Below, in pieces: positions 8,163 through 16,894 of a stretch of DNA of 64,000 bases (its first letter is position 1; each line of letters begins with the position of its first letter). Origin of the DNA: Bacteroidota bacterium (GTDB lineage: Bacteria; Bacteroidota; Bacteroidia; Flavobacteriales; Flavobacteriaceae); NCBI GenBank assembly GCA_023386585.1, contig JAEWJM010000021.1:60061-124060 (forward strand). Direction: 5' to 3'. A model generated the notes under the pieces. That model saw only the letters and a list, made by a program, of their open reading frames with translations. It had not been told where the DNA came from and did not search any database. The translations under genes were made by a program, and so were the position numbers.

Positions 8163-8777
8163 CTAGAATTTATAACCGATTCCAATCTGGAATACTGAAT
8201 TTTTTGCATCCACATCCTGAATTACATCAGTCAGTCCGTAAGTGTACCGCCCGGTTGCGAACAATCCCATTTCGGTCTGGAATGTCAAACCTCCCGCAAG
8301 TGAAAAATCAAACCACTCCGCCTGGTCAACGTTAGTATCTCCGGGGTTGTCGGAAGGATTTGTGTCGTATTCCTCATTGACCTTAAATCCGAATTGCGGT
8401 CCGACTTCAAAGCTTAATCCTTTTGTCGCGTAGATTTTTGCCAATACCGGAACGTTAATATAGTCGAGTTGGTACTCTACGTGTTCATTGGAATCGAGCC
8501 CCGGCTGGTCAAACGCGAATCCCTGACCAGAATACAATGCTTCCGCTTGTAACGAAAACATATCTGTCATTGGAAACTCAACCAGCGCACCTACATGGAA
8601 ACTGGTCCTTGAATCCGGACTGTCGAAATCGTCGCCTGTTATCGAAGCGAAGTTCACACCACCTTTAACACCAAAACTTATTGCTCTTGACGTCGTATTA
8701 TCGGCTTCATTTTGCGCATTCGCAACGGCTCCTGCCATCATAAGAATGCTTGCTGCTATCATTTTCATTGATTTCAT
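8163..8777 (-). CDS. Porin-family outer-membrane beta-barrel protein
   Basis: A 204-residue relative of the barrel at 5313. It has a signal peptide ending GAVANAQ and shared motifs FGVKGGVNFASI, HVGALVEF, INVPVLAKIYATKGLSFEVGPQFGF and the ending FQIGIGYKF. It carries a longer acidic loop (about residues 130-145, DTNPSDNPGDTN). Together with the genes at 5313, 6048 and 6723 it makes a four-member local family. It converges on the major porin gene across a shared terminator. Confidence 0.87.
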   Translation of the reverse strand: MKSMKMIAASILMMAGAVANAQNEADNTTSRAISFGVKGGVNFASITGDDFDSPDSRTSFHVGALVEFPMTDMFSLQAEALYSGQGFAFDQPGLDSNEHVEYQLDYINVPVLAKIYATKGLSFEVGPQFGFKVNEEYDTNPSDNPGDTNVDQAEWFDFSLAGGLTFQTEMGLFATGRYTYGLTDVIQDVDAKNSVFQIGIGYKF

Positions 8778-8989
8778 AACACTTTATTTAAGTTAGTCGA
8801 ATAAAATTAGATTGATTTTTGTCGGAGTCTACTTAACAATTTTCTAATTGATGTTTTTTTAACCTTACAGAATTCACGGATATTTGCTGTAAATCGTTGA
8901 CTATGACTGGCTCCTGATACCCGGAAAATCGTATAAAACAATTGCGGACTGTCTGCGGGCGGACTGATTTTTTGGCTTAATTTGGAAGT

Positions 8990-9901
8990 ATGAACTATAA
9001 AACCGATTGGGAAAAGCTGCTGAAGCAATTTCAATCCTATCTTCGGATTGAGCGTGGGCTCTCCGCGAACACGATTGCCAATTATTCGTTTGATATCGTA
9101 AAACTGGTCAACTTTCTCGACAATCGCGAAATTGGCATTTCCGCCGAGAGAATCGCTGAAGAAACGTTGCAGGAATTCATTTATGCCATTTCCTCGGAAG
9201 TCAACCCGAGGTCGCAGGCGCGGATCATTTCAGGCCTGAACAATTTTTTTATGTGGATGATTTTCGAAAACTATCGAAAAGACAATCCGATGGAGCTTAT
9301 TGAAGCGCCGCGAACCGGAAGAAAATTGCCCGACACGCTTTCGGTGGATGAAATTGATTCACTTATTTCGGCAATCGATTTGAGCAAGCCCGAAGGCGAG
9401 CGCAACCGCGCGATGATGGAAACCTTGTACGGATGTGGCCTGCGTGTCTCCGAACTGGTTGCGCTCAAGATTTCTGACCTTTTCTTTGATGAGGGATTTC
9501 TAAAAGTCACCGGAAAGGGAAATAAACAGCGATTCGTGCCTATAAGTCCGCTGACCCAAAAATACATCGACATCTACCGGAAGGAAATTCGTTCGCACCA
9601 GGCGATAGTTAAAGGCCATGAAGACACGCTTTTCCTGAACCGCCGCGGCAAACAACTGACCCGTGCGATGATTTTCACCATCATTAAGGATCTTGCAGTC
9701 GCGATCGGTATGAAGAAATCGATCAGCCCACACACTTTGCGGCATTCCTTTGCGACGCATCTGCTTGAAAACGGCGCGGACTTGCGGTCGATACAAATGA
9801 TGCTCGGCCACGAATCGATTACGACAACCGAAATATACGTTCACTTGGATCGCCGCCACCTTACGCAGGTGATGAACGAGTTTCACCCGCGGAAAGAGTA
9901 A
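8990..9901 (+). CDS. xerD: Site-specific tyrosine recombinase XerD
   Basis: A 303-residue recombinase that resolves chromosome dimers at dif together with XerC at the division septum. The N-terminal SAM-like core-binding domain (about 1-95) is followed by the catalytic domain with all expected residues: Arg152 (GLRVSEL), Lys176 (TGKGNKQR), His248 and Arg251 (HTLRHSFATHL), His274 (LGHES) and nucleophile Tyr283 (EIYVHL). The length and lack of linked mobile genes argue for the housekeeping XerD rather than an integrase. Confidence 0.95.
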   Translation: MNYKTDWEKLLKQFQSYLRIERGLSANTIANYSFDIVKLVNFLDNREIGISAERIAEETLQEFIYAISSEVNPRSQARIISGLNNFFMWMIFENYRKDNPMELIEAPRTGRKLPDTLSVDEIDSLISAIDLSKPEGERNRAMMETLYGCGLRVSELVALKISDLFFDEGFLKVTGKGNKQRFVPISPLTQKYIDIYRKEIRSHQAIVKGHEDTLFLNRRGKQLTRAMIFTIIKDLAVAIGMKKSISPHTLRHSFATHLLENGADLRSIQMMLGHESITTTEIYVHLDRRHLTQVMNEFHPRKE

Positions 9902-9950
9902 GGTCAATGTCGAAGGTCTAAAGTTTAAGGTCAAAAGTCTAAAAGCTAAA
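9902..9950. repeat. Degenerate GTCTAAAG/GGTCAAAAG string
   Basis: A short run of imperfect, roughly 10-nt units (variants of GGTCxAAAGTCTAAAG) directly after xerD. Strings of the same flavour occur at 25355 and, on the opposite strand, at 29012. Confidence 0.6.
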
Positions 9951-9972
9951 GAGCAATCACCAATCACCGACC

Positions 9973-10035
9973 GGCTGCGGTAGGGGTAGAGGCAGGCACC
10001 GTGTGCAGCCGATAACCCGGGCCGAAGGCACCGCC
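9973..10035 (+). repeat. Dispersed intergenic repeat, copy A
   Basis: This aligns with 27515-27580 over its whole length. Shared blocks are GGCACCG-GTGC-GCCGA, CCCG and CCGAAGG, and both copies end in CGCC followed by A. It is GC-rich and can fold. It lies between xerD and the rny terminator. Confidence 0.7.
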
Positions 10036-10062
10036 AAAAAAAAATCCGGACGAATCCGGATT
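10036..10062 (-). terminator. rny terminator
   Basis: On the minus strand AATCCGGA-TTCG-TCCGGATT is followed by a run of T. It is another UUCG-loop hairpin, placed 22 nt after the rny stop. Confidence 0.93.
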
Positions 10063-10083
10063 GATTATGTTGGTAACTAACTT

Positions 10084-11646
10084 TTATTTTGCGATGTTGA
10101 CCGCCCGGGTTTCGCGGATCACGGTGATTTTGACCTGTCCGGGATACGTCATTTCGGTTTGGATTTTTTGTGAAATTTCGAAAGAAAGGCTTGCGGCATG
10201 TTCGTCGCTGACTTTTTCGCTTTCCACAATTACGCGCAGTTCACGTCCTGCCTGGATCGCATAGGCATTTTTAACGCCGCTGAATCCGAATGCGATTTCC
10301 TCGAGGTCTTTCAGCCTTTGAATGTAGGAATCAAGAACCTGACGGCGTGCTCCTGGCCTTGCTCCCGAAATCGCGTCGCAAACCTGAACGATTGGCGAGA
10401 GCAGCGATTTCATTTCAATTTCGTCGTGGTGCGCTCCGATAGCGTTGCAAACCTCTTCTTTTTCACCGTATTTCTCAGCCCATTGCATACCGAGCAATGC
10501 GTGTGGCAGATCACTTTCGGTATCAGGCACTTTTCCGATATCGTGCAGAAGTCCGGCGCGTTTTGCAAGTTTGACGTTCAGTCCGAGTTCGGCAGCCATG
10601 ATTCCGCACAGTTTCGAAACTTCGCGTGAGTGCTGAAGCAAATTCTGGCCATATGAAGAACGGTATTTCATCCGCCCGACGACTTTAATCAGTTCAGGAT
10701 GCAAGCCGTGGATTCCGAGATCGATTACCGTACGCTTACCGACATCGATGATTTCATCGTCGATTTGCTTCGCAGTTTTCGAGACGACTTCTTCGATGCG
10801 CGCCGGATGTATACGTCCATCGGTGACAAGTTTGTGAAGTGCAAGCCTTGCAATTTCGCGTCTTACCGGGTCAAAGCACGATAGGATGATCGCTTCCGGA
10901 GTGTCGTCAACGATGATCTCAACGCCGGTCGCCGCTTCGAGAGCGCGGATGTTCCGGCCTTCACGCCCAATGATCCGGCCTTTAACGTCATCCGATTCGA
11001 TATTAAAAACAGAAACGCAGTTTTCGACGGCTTCTTCGGTACCGACACGTTGAATCGTGCTGATGATGATTTTCTTGGCTTCCTGCTGTGCAGTAAGTTT
11101 TGCCTCTTCAATGGTATCCTGAATATGCGCCATTGCCTTGGTTTTGGCTTCGGCTTTCAGTCCTTCGATAAGTTGTTCGCGCGCATCTTCGGTTGATAAT
11201 CCCGAGATGACTTCAAGTTGTTCCAATTGACTTTTGTGCATTCGCTCGACTTCCTGTTGTTTGCGGTCGAGCATTTCGATTTTTGAAGCGTATTCTGCCG
11301 TGCGGGCTTCGAGGTCGTCGTTGACCTTTTTTGTTTTTGCCAATTCTCCCGAGATCTGCGATTCCTTGTCGCGTATCCGTTTTTCGACTTCAGCAACCTT
11401 TTTGTCGCGCGCCAGAATTACCTGTTCGTGTTCCGCTTTTAGCTCAATGAATTTTTCTTTCGCCTGAAGGATTTTATCCTTTTTAATGTTTTCTGCTTCG
11501 AGTCCGGCGTCCTTAAGTATTGATGCTGCTTCTTTTTTTGCGTTTTTTATCAGGTTTGAAACATTGCTTTTTTCGATGATCTTCGCAATGGCAAATCCCA
11601 CTGCTATTCCCACGATTGCGGCGACGATTATTAGTATGTTGTCCAT
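10084..11646 (-). CDS. rny: Ribonuclease Y
   Basis: A 520-residue membrane-tethered endoribonuclease that starts mRNA decay. Domains in order: N-terminal membrane helix (about 3-22), a long charged coiled coil (about 30-195), a KH RNA-binding domain with GREGRNIRALE near residue 227, and an HD hydrolase domain with the metal-binding His368-Asp369 (HDIGK). The length matches Bacillus RNase Y. It follows zapA and the 6S RNA on the same strand and ends at a strong hairpin. Confidence 0.96.
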   Translation of the reverse strand: MDNILIIVAAIVGIAVGFAIAKIIEKSNVSNLIKNAKKEAASILKDAGLEAENIKKDKILQAKEKFIELKAEHEQVILARDKKVAEVEKRIRDKESQISGELAKTKKVNDDLEARTAEYASKIEMLDRKQQEVERMHKSQLEQLEVISGLSTEDAREQLIEGLKAEAKTKAMAHIQDTIEEAKLTAQQEAKKIIISTIQRVGTEEAVENCVSVFNIESDDVKGRIIGREGRNIRALEAATGVEIIVDDTPEAIILSCFDPVRREIARLALHKLVTDGRIHPARIEEVVSKTAKQIDDEIIDVGKRTVIDLGIHGLHPELIKVVGRMKYRSSYGQNLLQHSREVSKLCGIMAAELGLNVKLAKRAGLLHDIGKVPDTESDLPHALLGMQWAEKYGEKEEVCNAIGAHHDEIEMKSLLSPIVQVCDAISGARPGARRQVLDSYIQRLKDLEEIAFGFSGVKNAYAIQAGRELRVIVESEKVSDEHAASLSFEISQKIQTEMTYPGQVKITVIRETRAVNIAK

Positions 11647-11670
11647 TTTTTGTTGTTGGTTTTGGTATAT

Positions 11671-11835
11671 AAAAAAGCCTACATCAGAAGGATTTTATAA
11701 ACTCGTATATGACAAGTTTTGAGCTAACCCGCTGTTCAAGGATCTGTCGGATGACAGCATGCTTTAGTAGCGACGATTCACTCATTTTAATTTGTTAGTG
11801 TTGAGTTTATCAAATATGAACTAATGTAGGCAGTA
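11671..11835 (-). ncRNA. ssrS: 6S RNA (6S-Flavo type)
   Basis: The minus-strand transcript folds like 6S RNA. A closing stem GCCTACATTAG (about 11831-11821) pairs with CTGATGTAGGC (11687-11677). A second stem ATAAACTC pairs with GAGTTTAT. A large unpaired central bubble and an apical hairpin CTGTC-ATCC-GACAG follow. The closing stem runs straight into TTTTTT, acting as terminator, which fixes the strand. 6S RNA mimics an open promoter and binds the RNA polymerase holoenzyme. The position between zapA and rny agrees with remembered locations of 6S-Flavo. The 5' end is approximate. Confidence 0.85.
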
Positions 11836-11874
11836 TCTTAGTCTTTCTTGTAAGAACGTATTTTTTGGCCGCTT

Positions 11875-12174
11875 TTATTTCTCGGCGGAATCGAGATATT
11901 GTGCAAGCATGTCATTAATCTTGGTCAGCCGTTCGGCGGTTTCGTTTCCGTCGATCGGATTTTCAAGGTTTTTTTGCTCGAGTTGCGATGCGAATTGCAG
12001 GGCGCACATGGCAAGGACATCCTGTTTGTCACGCACTGCGTAGCTTTCCTCAAACTGCTTGATCATGATATCGATCTTTTTCGAGGCGCTTCGGAGTCCT
12101 TCTTCCTGCGACATGTCTACAGTCAGCGGATACACGCGATCAGCAATCGATAACTTGATTTTGAGCTTTTCCAT
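11875..12174 (-). CDS. zapA: Cell division protein ZapA
   Basis: A 99-residue protein that cross-links FtsZ filaments at the division ring. It begins with the typical beta segment MEKLKIKLSIADRVYPLTVD, followed by EEGLRSASKKID and a long C-terminal helix that forms the coiled-coil dimer. Its ATG overlaps the stop of the upstream coiled-coil gene by 1 nt (TGATG), which indicates translational coupling. The 6S RNA gene follows in the same orientation. Confidence 0.92.
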   Translation of the reverse strand: MEKLKIKLSIADRVYPLTVDMSQEEGLRSASKKIDIMIKQFEESYAVRDKQDVLAMCALQFASQLEQKNLENPIDGNETAERLTKINDMLAQYLDSAEK

Positions 12175-12464
12175 CAGTCAGCAAGTTGGGAAATGCAATA
12201 ATCGATCTCCCTTATCAACGAATTTATCTTAAGCTTAGTATCCCTTTTATTTTCTTCACTGCCAAGTAATGCGTTTGCCAGCCTGAGCGTTTCGCAATCC
12301 GATTTCAGTTCGCTGAGCGTCGCAGTTTGCTCTACGACAACCGAACGTGATTTTTCAAGTTCGCAATTCAGCTCGCCGATGTGTTTTTCAAGCCCTTCGA
12401 TCCTGGCGAACAGTTTCGAGATCCTGTCTTCGAGAGTGTCAATAATGCCAGCGATTTCACTCAT
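12174..12464 (-). CDS. Small coiled-coil protein coupled to zapA
   Basis: A 96-residue soluble protein, almost wholly heptad-patterned (ISKLFARIEGLEKHIGEL and onward), with no signal peptide. Size, coiled-coil form and coupling to zapA suggest a ZapB-like or other divisome partner, but there is no sequence proof. It is the first gene of the zapA operon and has a consensus promoter at 12491-12521. Confidence 0.75.
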   Translation of the reverse strand: MSEIAGIIDTLEDRISKLFARIEGLEKHIGELNCELEKSRSVVVEQTATLSELKSDCETLRLANALLGSEENKRDTKLKINSLIREIDYCISQLAD

Positions 12465-12490
12465 TTCGGCCTACTCATTACTTATTCTGA

Positions 12491-12521
12491 CAAATGTAAT
12501 ATTCCTCTGCAATTATCACAA
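12491..12521 (-). promoter_or_regulatory. Promoter of the coiled-coil/zapA operon
   Basis: Minus strand: TTG (12521-12519), 20 nt, TACATTTG (12498-12491), a full match to TTG-N17-23-TAnnTTTG. The expected start near 12485 gives a leader of about 20 nt. Confidence 0.8.
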
Positions 12522-12649
12522 TTATTTGTTTAAATTTTTCCTTTCCCGCGCAATATCTTCAACAAAGGATTGTTAGTTAATAAATTATATGCGGGAAAAA
12601 TGTAACGCCCGATAATTGTTAGTTTTTTATCTTAGCCAAAAAAGGATTT

Positions 12650-14344
12650 ATGAGGTTTTTCGCCATTTTACTACTGCTAACAGCTACCGTCCGATCACAG
12701 GATTATCCGCAGGATTTTTTTCGTTCACCGCTAGATATTCCGCTTCAACTTGCGGGAAATTTTGGTGAACCACGATCAAATCACTTTCACGCCGGTTTTG
12801 ATTTCAGGACGCAGCAAAAAGAAGGTTTTAACGTGTATGCAGCGGCAGATGGTTTTGTTTCCCGAATCAAGATTTCATCTTATGGCTACGGAAAGGCGAT
12901 CTATATAACGCATCCCAACGGTTACACTACGGTGTATGGCCATTTGCAACGGGCGTCGGGCAAAATCCAGGATTATATAAAAGCAAATCAATACAAGAGC
13001 GAAGCCTATGAGATCGAGGTTATGCCCGGGCCGCAGGATCTTGTTGTAAAAAAAGGCGATCTGATTGCCATTTCAGGTAACACAGGTGGTTCTGAAGGGC
13101 CGCACCTGCATTTTGAAATCCGCGATACGAAAACGGAAAAGGTAATTAACCCGCTGTATTTCGGGTTTGGTTCCTTGCTTCCCGATGGAAGGCGACCGGT
13201 TATTTCAAACGTGACGGTGTATCCGATTGACGAAACATCGGCGGTCAACGGATCTGCACAACCCATTTCGCTCGACCTTAAAGCGCAAGCCGACGGAACT
13301 TTCCTGGCCGAAAAGGTGTCGGCAAGCGGACGCATCGGCTTCGGAGTCAGCGGCTACGATATGGACAGCAATTCGATGAACCGCAACGGAATTTTCAGTT
13401 ATTCTTCATTTATAAATGGGAATCCGTCGTTTCAGTACAAGTTCGACACCTTTCATTTCGACGAAACCCGCTATGTAAATGCCGCAATCGATTATCCGAG
13501 ATTCAAGCGCAGCGGCCAACGTGTACTCGAACTTTTCATGAAGTACCGCTATCCGCTGAGCATCATCCATACCGACGAAACCAACGGCGTTCTCGATGTG
13601 AAGCCTAATGTTTCCGGTGCGTATCGCATTGAGGCAGCTGATTATAACGGAAATAAATGCGTAATCAATATTCCAGTGGAATATTCCCCGTCAGTGGCGA
13701 CCAACCTGTCGGCAGTTCAAAAAACGCCGTATTACATCGATGTGACCAAAGACTACAACTTCGAAAAGGACAATATTTCGGTGTTTTTTCCGGCGGGGTC
13801 TTTTTATGACAATTTCTATCTCGACTTTAATGTGCGCGACACTACGCTGATCCTCGATAATAAAGATGTTCCGGTACACACGGCGTACACGATTACGATG
13901 AAGGATTTAAAAAACCTGACCGAGGCGGTCAGAAAACAGACGTTTATCGCGACACTCGATGGAAAACGCCCCGGTTATAACAGCACGACATACAAAGACG
14001 GGAACTTTATTGCCAAAGTGAAAGCCCTGGGAACATTTGGTTTGGCGATGGACACAATACCACCAAAAATTGCAATCGCGAAGTCGGTCGAAGGAAAGTG
14101 GATCAGCTCGAGCAGATTTTTGCAGCTGACGATGAGCGATGACCTTTCCGGAATCAAAGAGTATAAAGGCTATCTCAACGGCAAATTTATCCTGTTCGAA
14201 TACGAATACAAAACCCGCAAGCTGACCCACGATTTCGCTGATGATATATATGTTGACGGCCGAAATGAATTAAAAGTCATCGTCACGGATAATGTGGGGA
14301 ATTCTTCTATCTTTGAAACGTACTTTTTCAAAAGCAAGAAATAA
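12650..14344 (+). CDS. M23 family zinc metallopeptidase (peptidoglycan hydrolase)
   Basis: A 564-residue secreted cell-wall enzyme. A signal peptide (about 1-16) leads into a LytM/M23 domain with the zinc ligands His47 and Asp51 (HFHAGFDF) and His154 in GPHLHFEI, plus catalytic His98 (YGHL) and His152. All active residues are present, so it should be an active endopeptidase rather than an EnvC-type activator. The long C-terminal part (about 200-564) is beta-rich and has no family I recognise. The TonB receptor gene follows after 11 nt. Confidence 0.92.
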   Translation: MRFFAILLLLTATVRSQDYPQDFFRSPLDIPLQLAGNFGEPRSNHFHAGFDFRTQQKEGFNVYAAADGFVSRIKISSYGYGKAIYITHPNGYTTVYGHLQRASGKIQDYIKANQYKSEAYEIEVMPGPQDLVVKKGDLIAISGNTGGSEGPHLHFEIRDTKTEKVINPLYFGFGSLLPDGRRPVISNVTVYPIDETSAVNGSAQPISLDLKAQADGTFLAEKVSASGRIGFGVSGYDMDSNSMNRNGIFSYSSFINGNPSFQYKFDTFHFDETRYVNAAIDYPRFKRSGQRVLELFMKYRYPLSIIHTDETNGVLDVKPNVSGAYRIEAADYNGNKCVINIPVEYSPSVATNLSAVQKTPYYIDVTKDYNFEKDNISVFFPAGSFYDNFYLDFNVRDTTLILDNKDVPVHTAYTITMKDLKNLTEAVRKQTFIATLDGKRPGYNSTTYKDGNFIAKVKALGTFGLAMDTIPPKIAIAKSVEGKWISSSRFLQLTMSDDLSGIKEYKGYLNGKFILFEYEYKTRKLTHDFADDIYVDGRNELKVIVTDNVGNSSIFETYFFKSKK

Positions 14345-14355
14345 AACCCCTACGA

Positions 14356-16824
14356 TTGAAAGCCATACGTCAGCTCACATTCCTGTTTTTTCTTTTTTCC
14401 ACAATCATATCTTCAGCGCAAACCGCCAGGGTGAAAGGCGTCATTCTTGACGAGAACAACGCCCCGGTTGAGGACGTCACGGTAATGTGCCTGGACCAGT
14501 CGGCGTTTTCAAATGAGAACGGTTTTTTTTCGATCACTGTTCCAGCCAACCAGAAGGTTACCTTGGTTTTTACACACGTTTCGCTAAAAAAGGCAACAGC
14601 TTCGGTCGATTTAAAGCCCAATGAAGATTACGAGTTTAATCTGGTGATGAGCTCGAAAGCCGAACAAATGGGCGAGGTGATCGTAATTACCGGCGGTCGC
14701 AAGCGCGTTCAGGGATTAACCGTAATCGAGCCCGAAGTCATCCGCAGAATTCCCGGAGCAAATGCCGGAGTCGAAAACATCCTGAAATCACTTCCGGGCG
14801 TATCGTCAAATAACGAGTTGAGTACGCAATACTCCGTCCGCGGCGGAAACTACGACGAAAATCTGGTCTATGTCAACGAGGTCGAAATATACCGGCCGTT
14901 CCTCATCCGTTCGGGACAACAGGAAGGATTGAGCTTTACAAATACCGATCTGGTTCAAAATGTGGACTTTTCATCCGGCGGCTTCCAGGCAAAATTCGGC
15001 GACAAGCTGTCGTCGGTGCTGGATATCACATACCGGCGGCCAACTAAATTCGGACTTGCTGCCGAAGCCAGTTTTCTTGGTGGAAGCCTCGCTGTTGAAA
15101 CGGTTTCGAAAAACCAGAAATGGGCTGCAATTGCCGGAATCCGCTATCGCGACAACAGCCTTCTGGTGAACAGCCAGGAAACGCAGACGAATTTCCGTCC
15201 GACTTTTGCCGATGTTCAGGCGAACATTACTTTCACGCCTTCGACGCGCTGGCAATGGAGCTTTCTCGGAAACGTTTCACAGAACAAATACAACTACCAA
15301 CCGCTGACGCGCCAGACGAATTTCGGAACCATCGACGAGCCGATCGCACTTCAGATATTCTACGAAGGGCAGGAGAAAGACCGTTACGACACCTATTTCG
15401 GCGCTCTGAAAACTACTTTTGAAGTCAACCAAAATTTTACGCTCAAAGGAATTGCGTCTGTTTATCATACACTTGAAGAAGAATATTTTGACATATACGC
15501 GGGCTATTTTTTGGGTGAAGTCGATGCCAACATCGGCTCGGATACTTTTGGTGATGTGACTTTTAGCCGTGCCATCGGAACCCAGCTAAACCACGCGCGC
15601 AATGACCTGGATGCGGTTATCGCAAATGCCGAGGTCAAAGGCTTTCACGATGTTGGAAGCAGCCAGGTTGAATGGGGCTTTAAATACACTCGCGAAGACA
15701 TCCGCGACCGTGTTGTGGAATGGGAAGTGATCGATTCTGCAGGTTTTTCTATAAATCCGCCAATCATCGACCTGCCGGTTAACGATCAGCCGTACAATCC
15801 CTACGTCGGGCCTTTGGTTCCATACCAAAACGTGCGGGCGAAAAATTTCAACACAATCAACCGGCTTTCCGGCTACCTTCAGTGGAGTAAAAAATCGACC
15901 TGGGGAAATCACGAAGTCTGGTACAATGCCGGCCTACGCGCGCAGAACTGGAAGGTCGACGGCGCATTCGAAGAAGGAAAATCACAAACTGTTGTCAGTC
16001 CGCGCGCGCAATTTGCCATCAAACCGGATTGGGAAAAGGATATGGTTTTCCGGGTTTCAGGCGGGTTGTATTACCAGCCGCCATCGTATCGGGAGCTTCG
16101 CGATTCGCTTGGCATCGTGCGACCGAATGTCAAGGCGCAGCGCTCGGTTCATTTTGTGGTGGCGAACGATTACAGCTTTAAACTCTGGAACCGTCCGTTC
16201 AAGTTGGTATCGGAGGCGTATTACAAGTCACTGACCGACGTCAACACTTATACTTTGGAAAACGTCAGGATTCGATATCGGGCAGATAATAATGCAGTGG
16301 CGTATGCGTACGGACTCGACGTGCGGCTCAATGGTGAGTTCGTCCCGGGAACAGAGTCATGGCTGAGTTTCGGCTATCTAAAAACTGAGGAGAATCTAAA
16401 CGACCGCGGTTTTATCGCCAGGCCGACCGATCAAAGGCTGAAGTTTGGCATGCTGTTTCAGGATTATATGCCAAAGCTTCCGAATGTAAAATTGTACCTG
16501 AACCTGGTTTACAATACGGGACTTCCCGGAGGTTCGCCTTCTTACGCCGATCCCTATCTTTACCAAACGCGGCTTCGCGATTACCGCCGTGCCGATGTCG
16601 GATTTTCGTACGTGTTGACCGACAACAATAAAGACCGTCCCGAAGGACATTGGCTGCGGAAATTCCGCGATCTTTCGATCGGACTTGAAATCTTCAACCT
16701 TTTCAACAACCAGAACGCGATCACCAACACTTGGGTGCGCGACGTTTATACGAAGAATCAGTACGGAATCCCGAACTATATGACGACGCGTGTTTTCAAT
16801 GTTAAGCTCACGGCAAGGCTGTAG
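14356..16824 (+). CDS. TonB-dependent receptor with TTG start
   Basis: An 822-residue outer-membrane receptor. The start is TTG at 14356: the residues that follow (KAIRQLTFLFFLFSTIISSAQ) form a proper signal peptide and no ATG is suitably placed. After it come a carboxypeptidase-regulatory-like domain (about 24-105), a plug domain (about 118-235, with NVENILKSLPGVSSNNELSTQYSVRGG-type motif) and a long beta-barrel ending in FNVKLTARL. No SusD partner is present, so the substrate is unknown. It is co-directional with, and 11 nt from, the M23 peptidase gene. Confidence 0.92.
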   Translation: MKAIRQLTFLFFLFSTIISSAQTARVKGVILDENNAPVEDVTVMCLDQSAFSNENGFFSITVPANQKVTLVFTHVSLKKATASVDLKPNEDYEFNLVMSSKAEQMGEVIVITGGRKRVQGLTVIEPEVIRRIPGANAGVENILKSLPGVSSNNELSTQYSVRGGNYDENLVYVNEVEIYRPFLIRSGQQEGLSFTNTDLVQNVDFSSGGFQAKFGDKLSSVLDITYRRPTKFGLAAEASFLGGSLAVETVSKNQKWAAIAGIRYRDNSLLVNSQETQTNFRPTFADVQANITFTPSTRWQWSFLGNVSQNKYNYQPLTRQTNFGTIDEPIALQIFYEGQEKDRYDTYFGALKTTFEVNQNFTLKGIASVYHTLEEEYFDIYAGYFLGEVDANIGSDTFGDVTFSRAIGTQLNHARNDLDAVIANAEVKGFHDVGSSQVEWGFKYTREDIRDRVVEWEVIDSAGFSINPPIIDLPVNDQPYNPYVGPLVPYQNVRAKNFNTINRLSGYLQWSKKSTWGNHEVWYNAGLRAQNWKVDGAFEEGKSQTVVSPRAQFAIKPDWEKDMVFRVSGGLYYQPPSYRELRDSLGIVRPNVKAQRSVHFVVANDYSFKLWNRPFKLVSEAYYKSLTDVNTYTLENVRIRYRADNNAVAYAYGLDVRLNGEFVPGTESWLSFGYLKTEENLNDRGFIARPTDQRLKFGMLFQDYMPKLPNVKLYLNLVYNTGLPGGSPSYADPYLYQTRLRDYRRADVGFSYVLTDNNKDRPEGHWLRKFRDLSIGLEIFNLFNNQNAITNTWVRDVYTKNQYGIPNYMTTRVFNVKLTARL

Positions 16825-16843
16825 CCGATACATCAAAATTGTT

Positions 16844-16851
16844 TATATTTG
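16844..16851 (+). promoter_or_regulatory. Candidate -7 element of the EF-hand lipoprotein gene
   Basis: TATATTTG matches TAnnTTTG. No TTG lies at the -33 distance. Confidence 0.5.
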
Positions 16852-16894
16852 AATCAAATCGCCCCGAACCGTTTGGGCGGCAATGTCGGAAACC

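Noticed and set aside
8990..9901. Phage or integron integrase marking a mobile element
   Set aside because: The protein has the length and motifs of housekeeping XerD. No att-like duplications, phage genes or tRNA-flanked islands are nearby.
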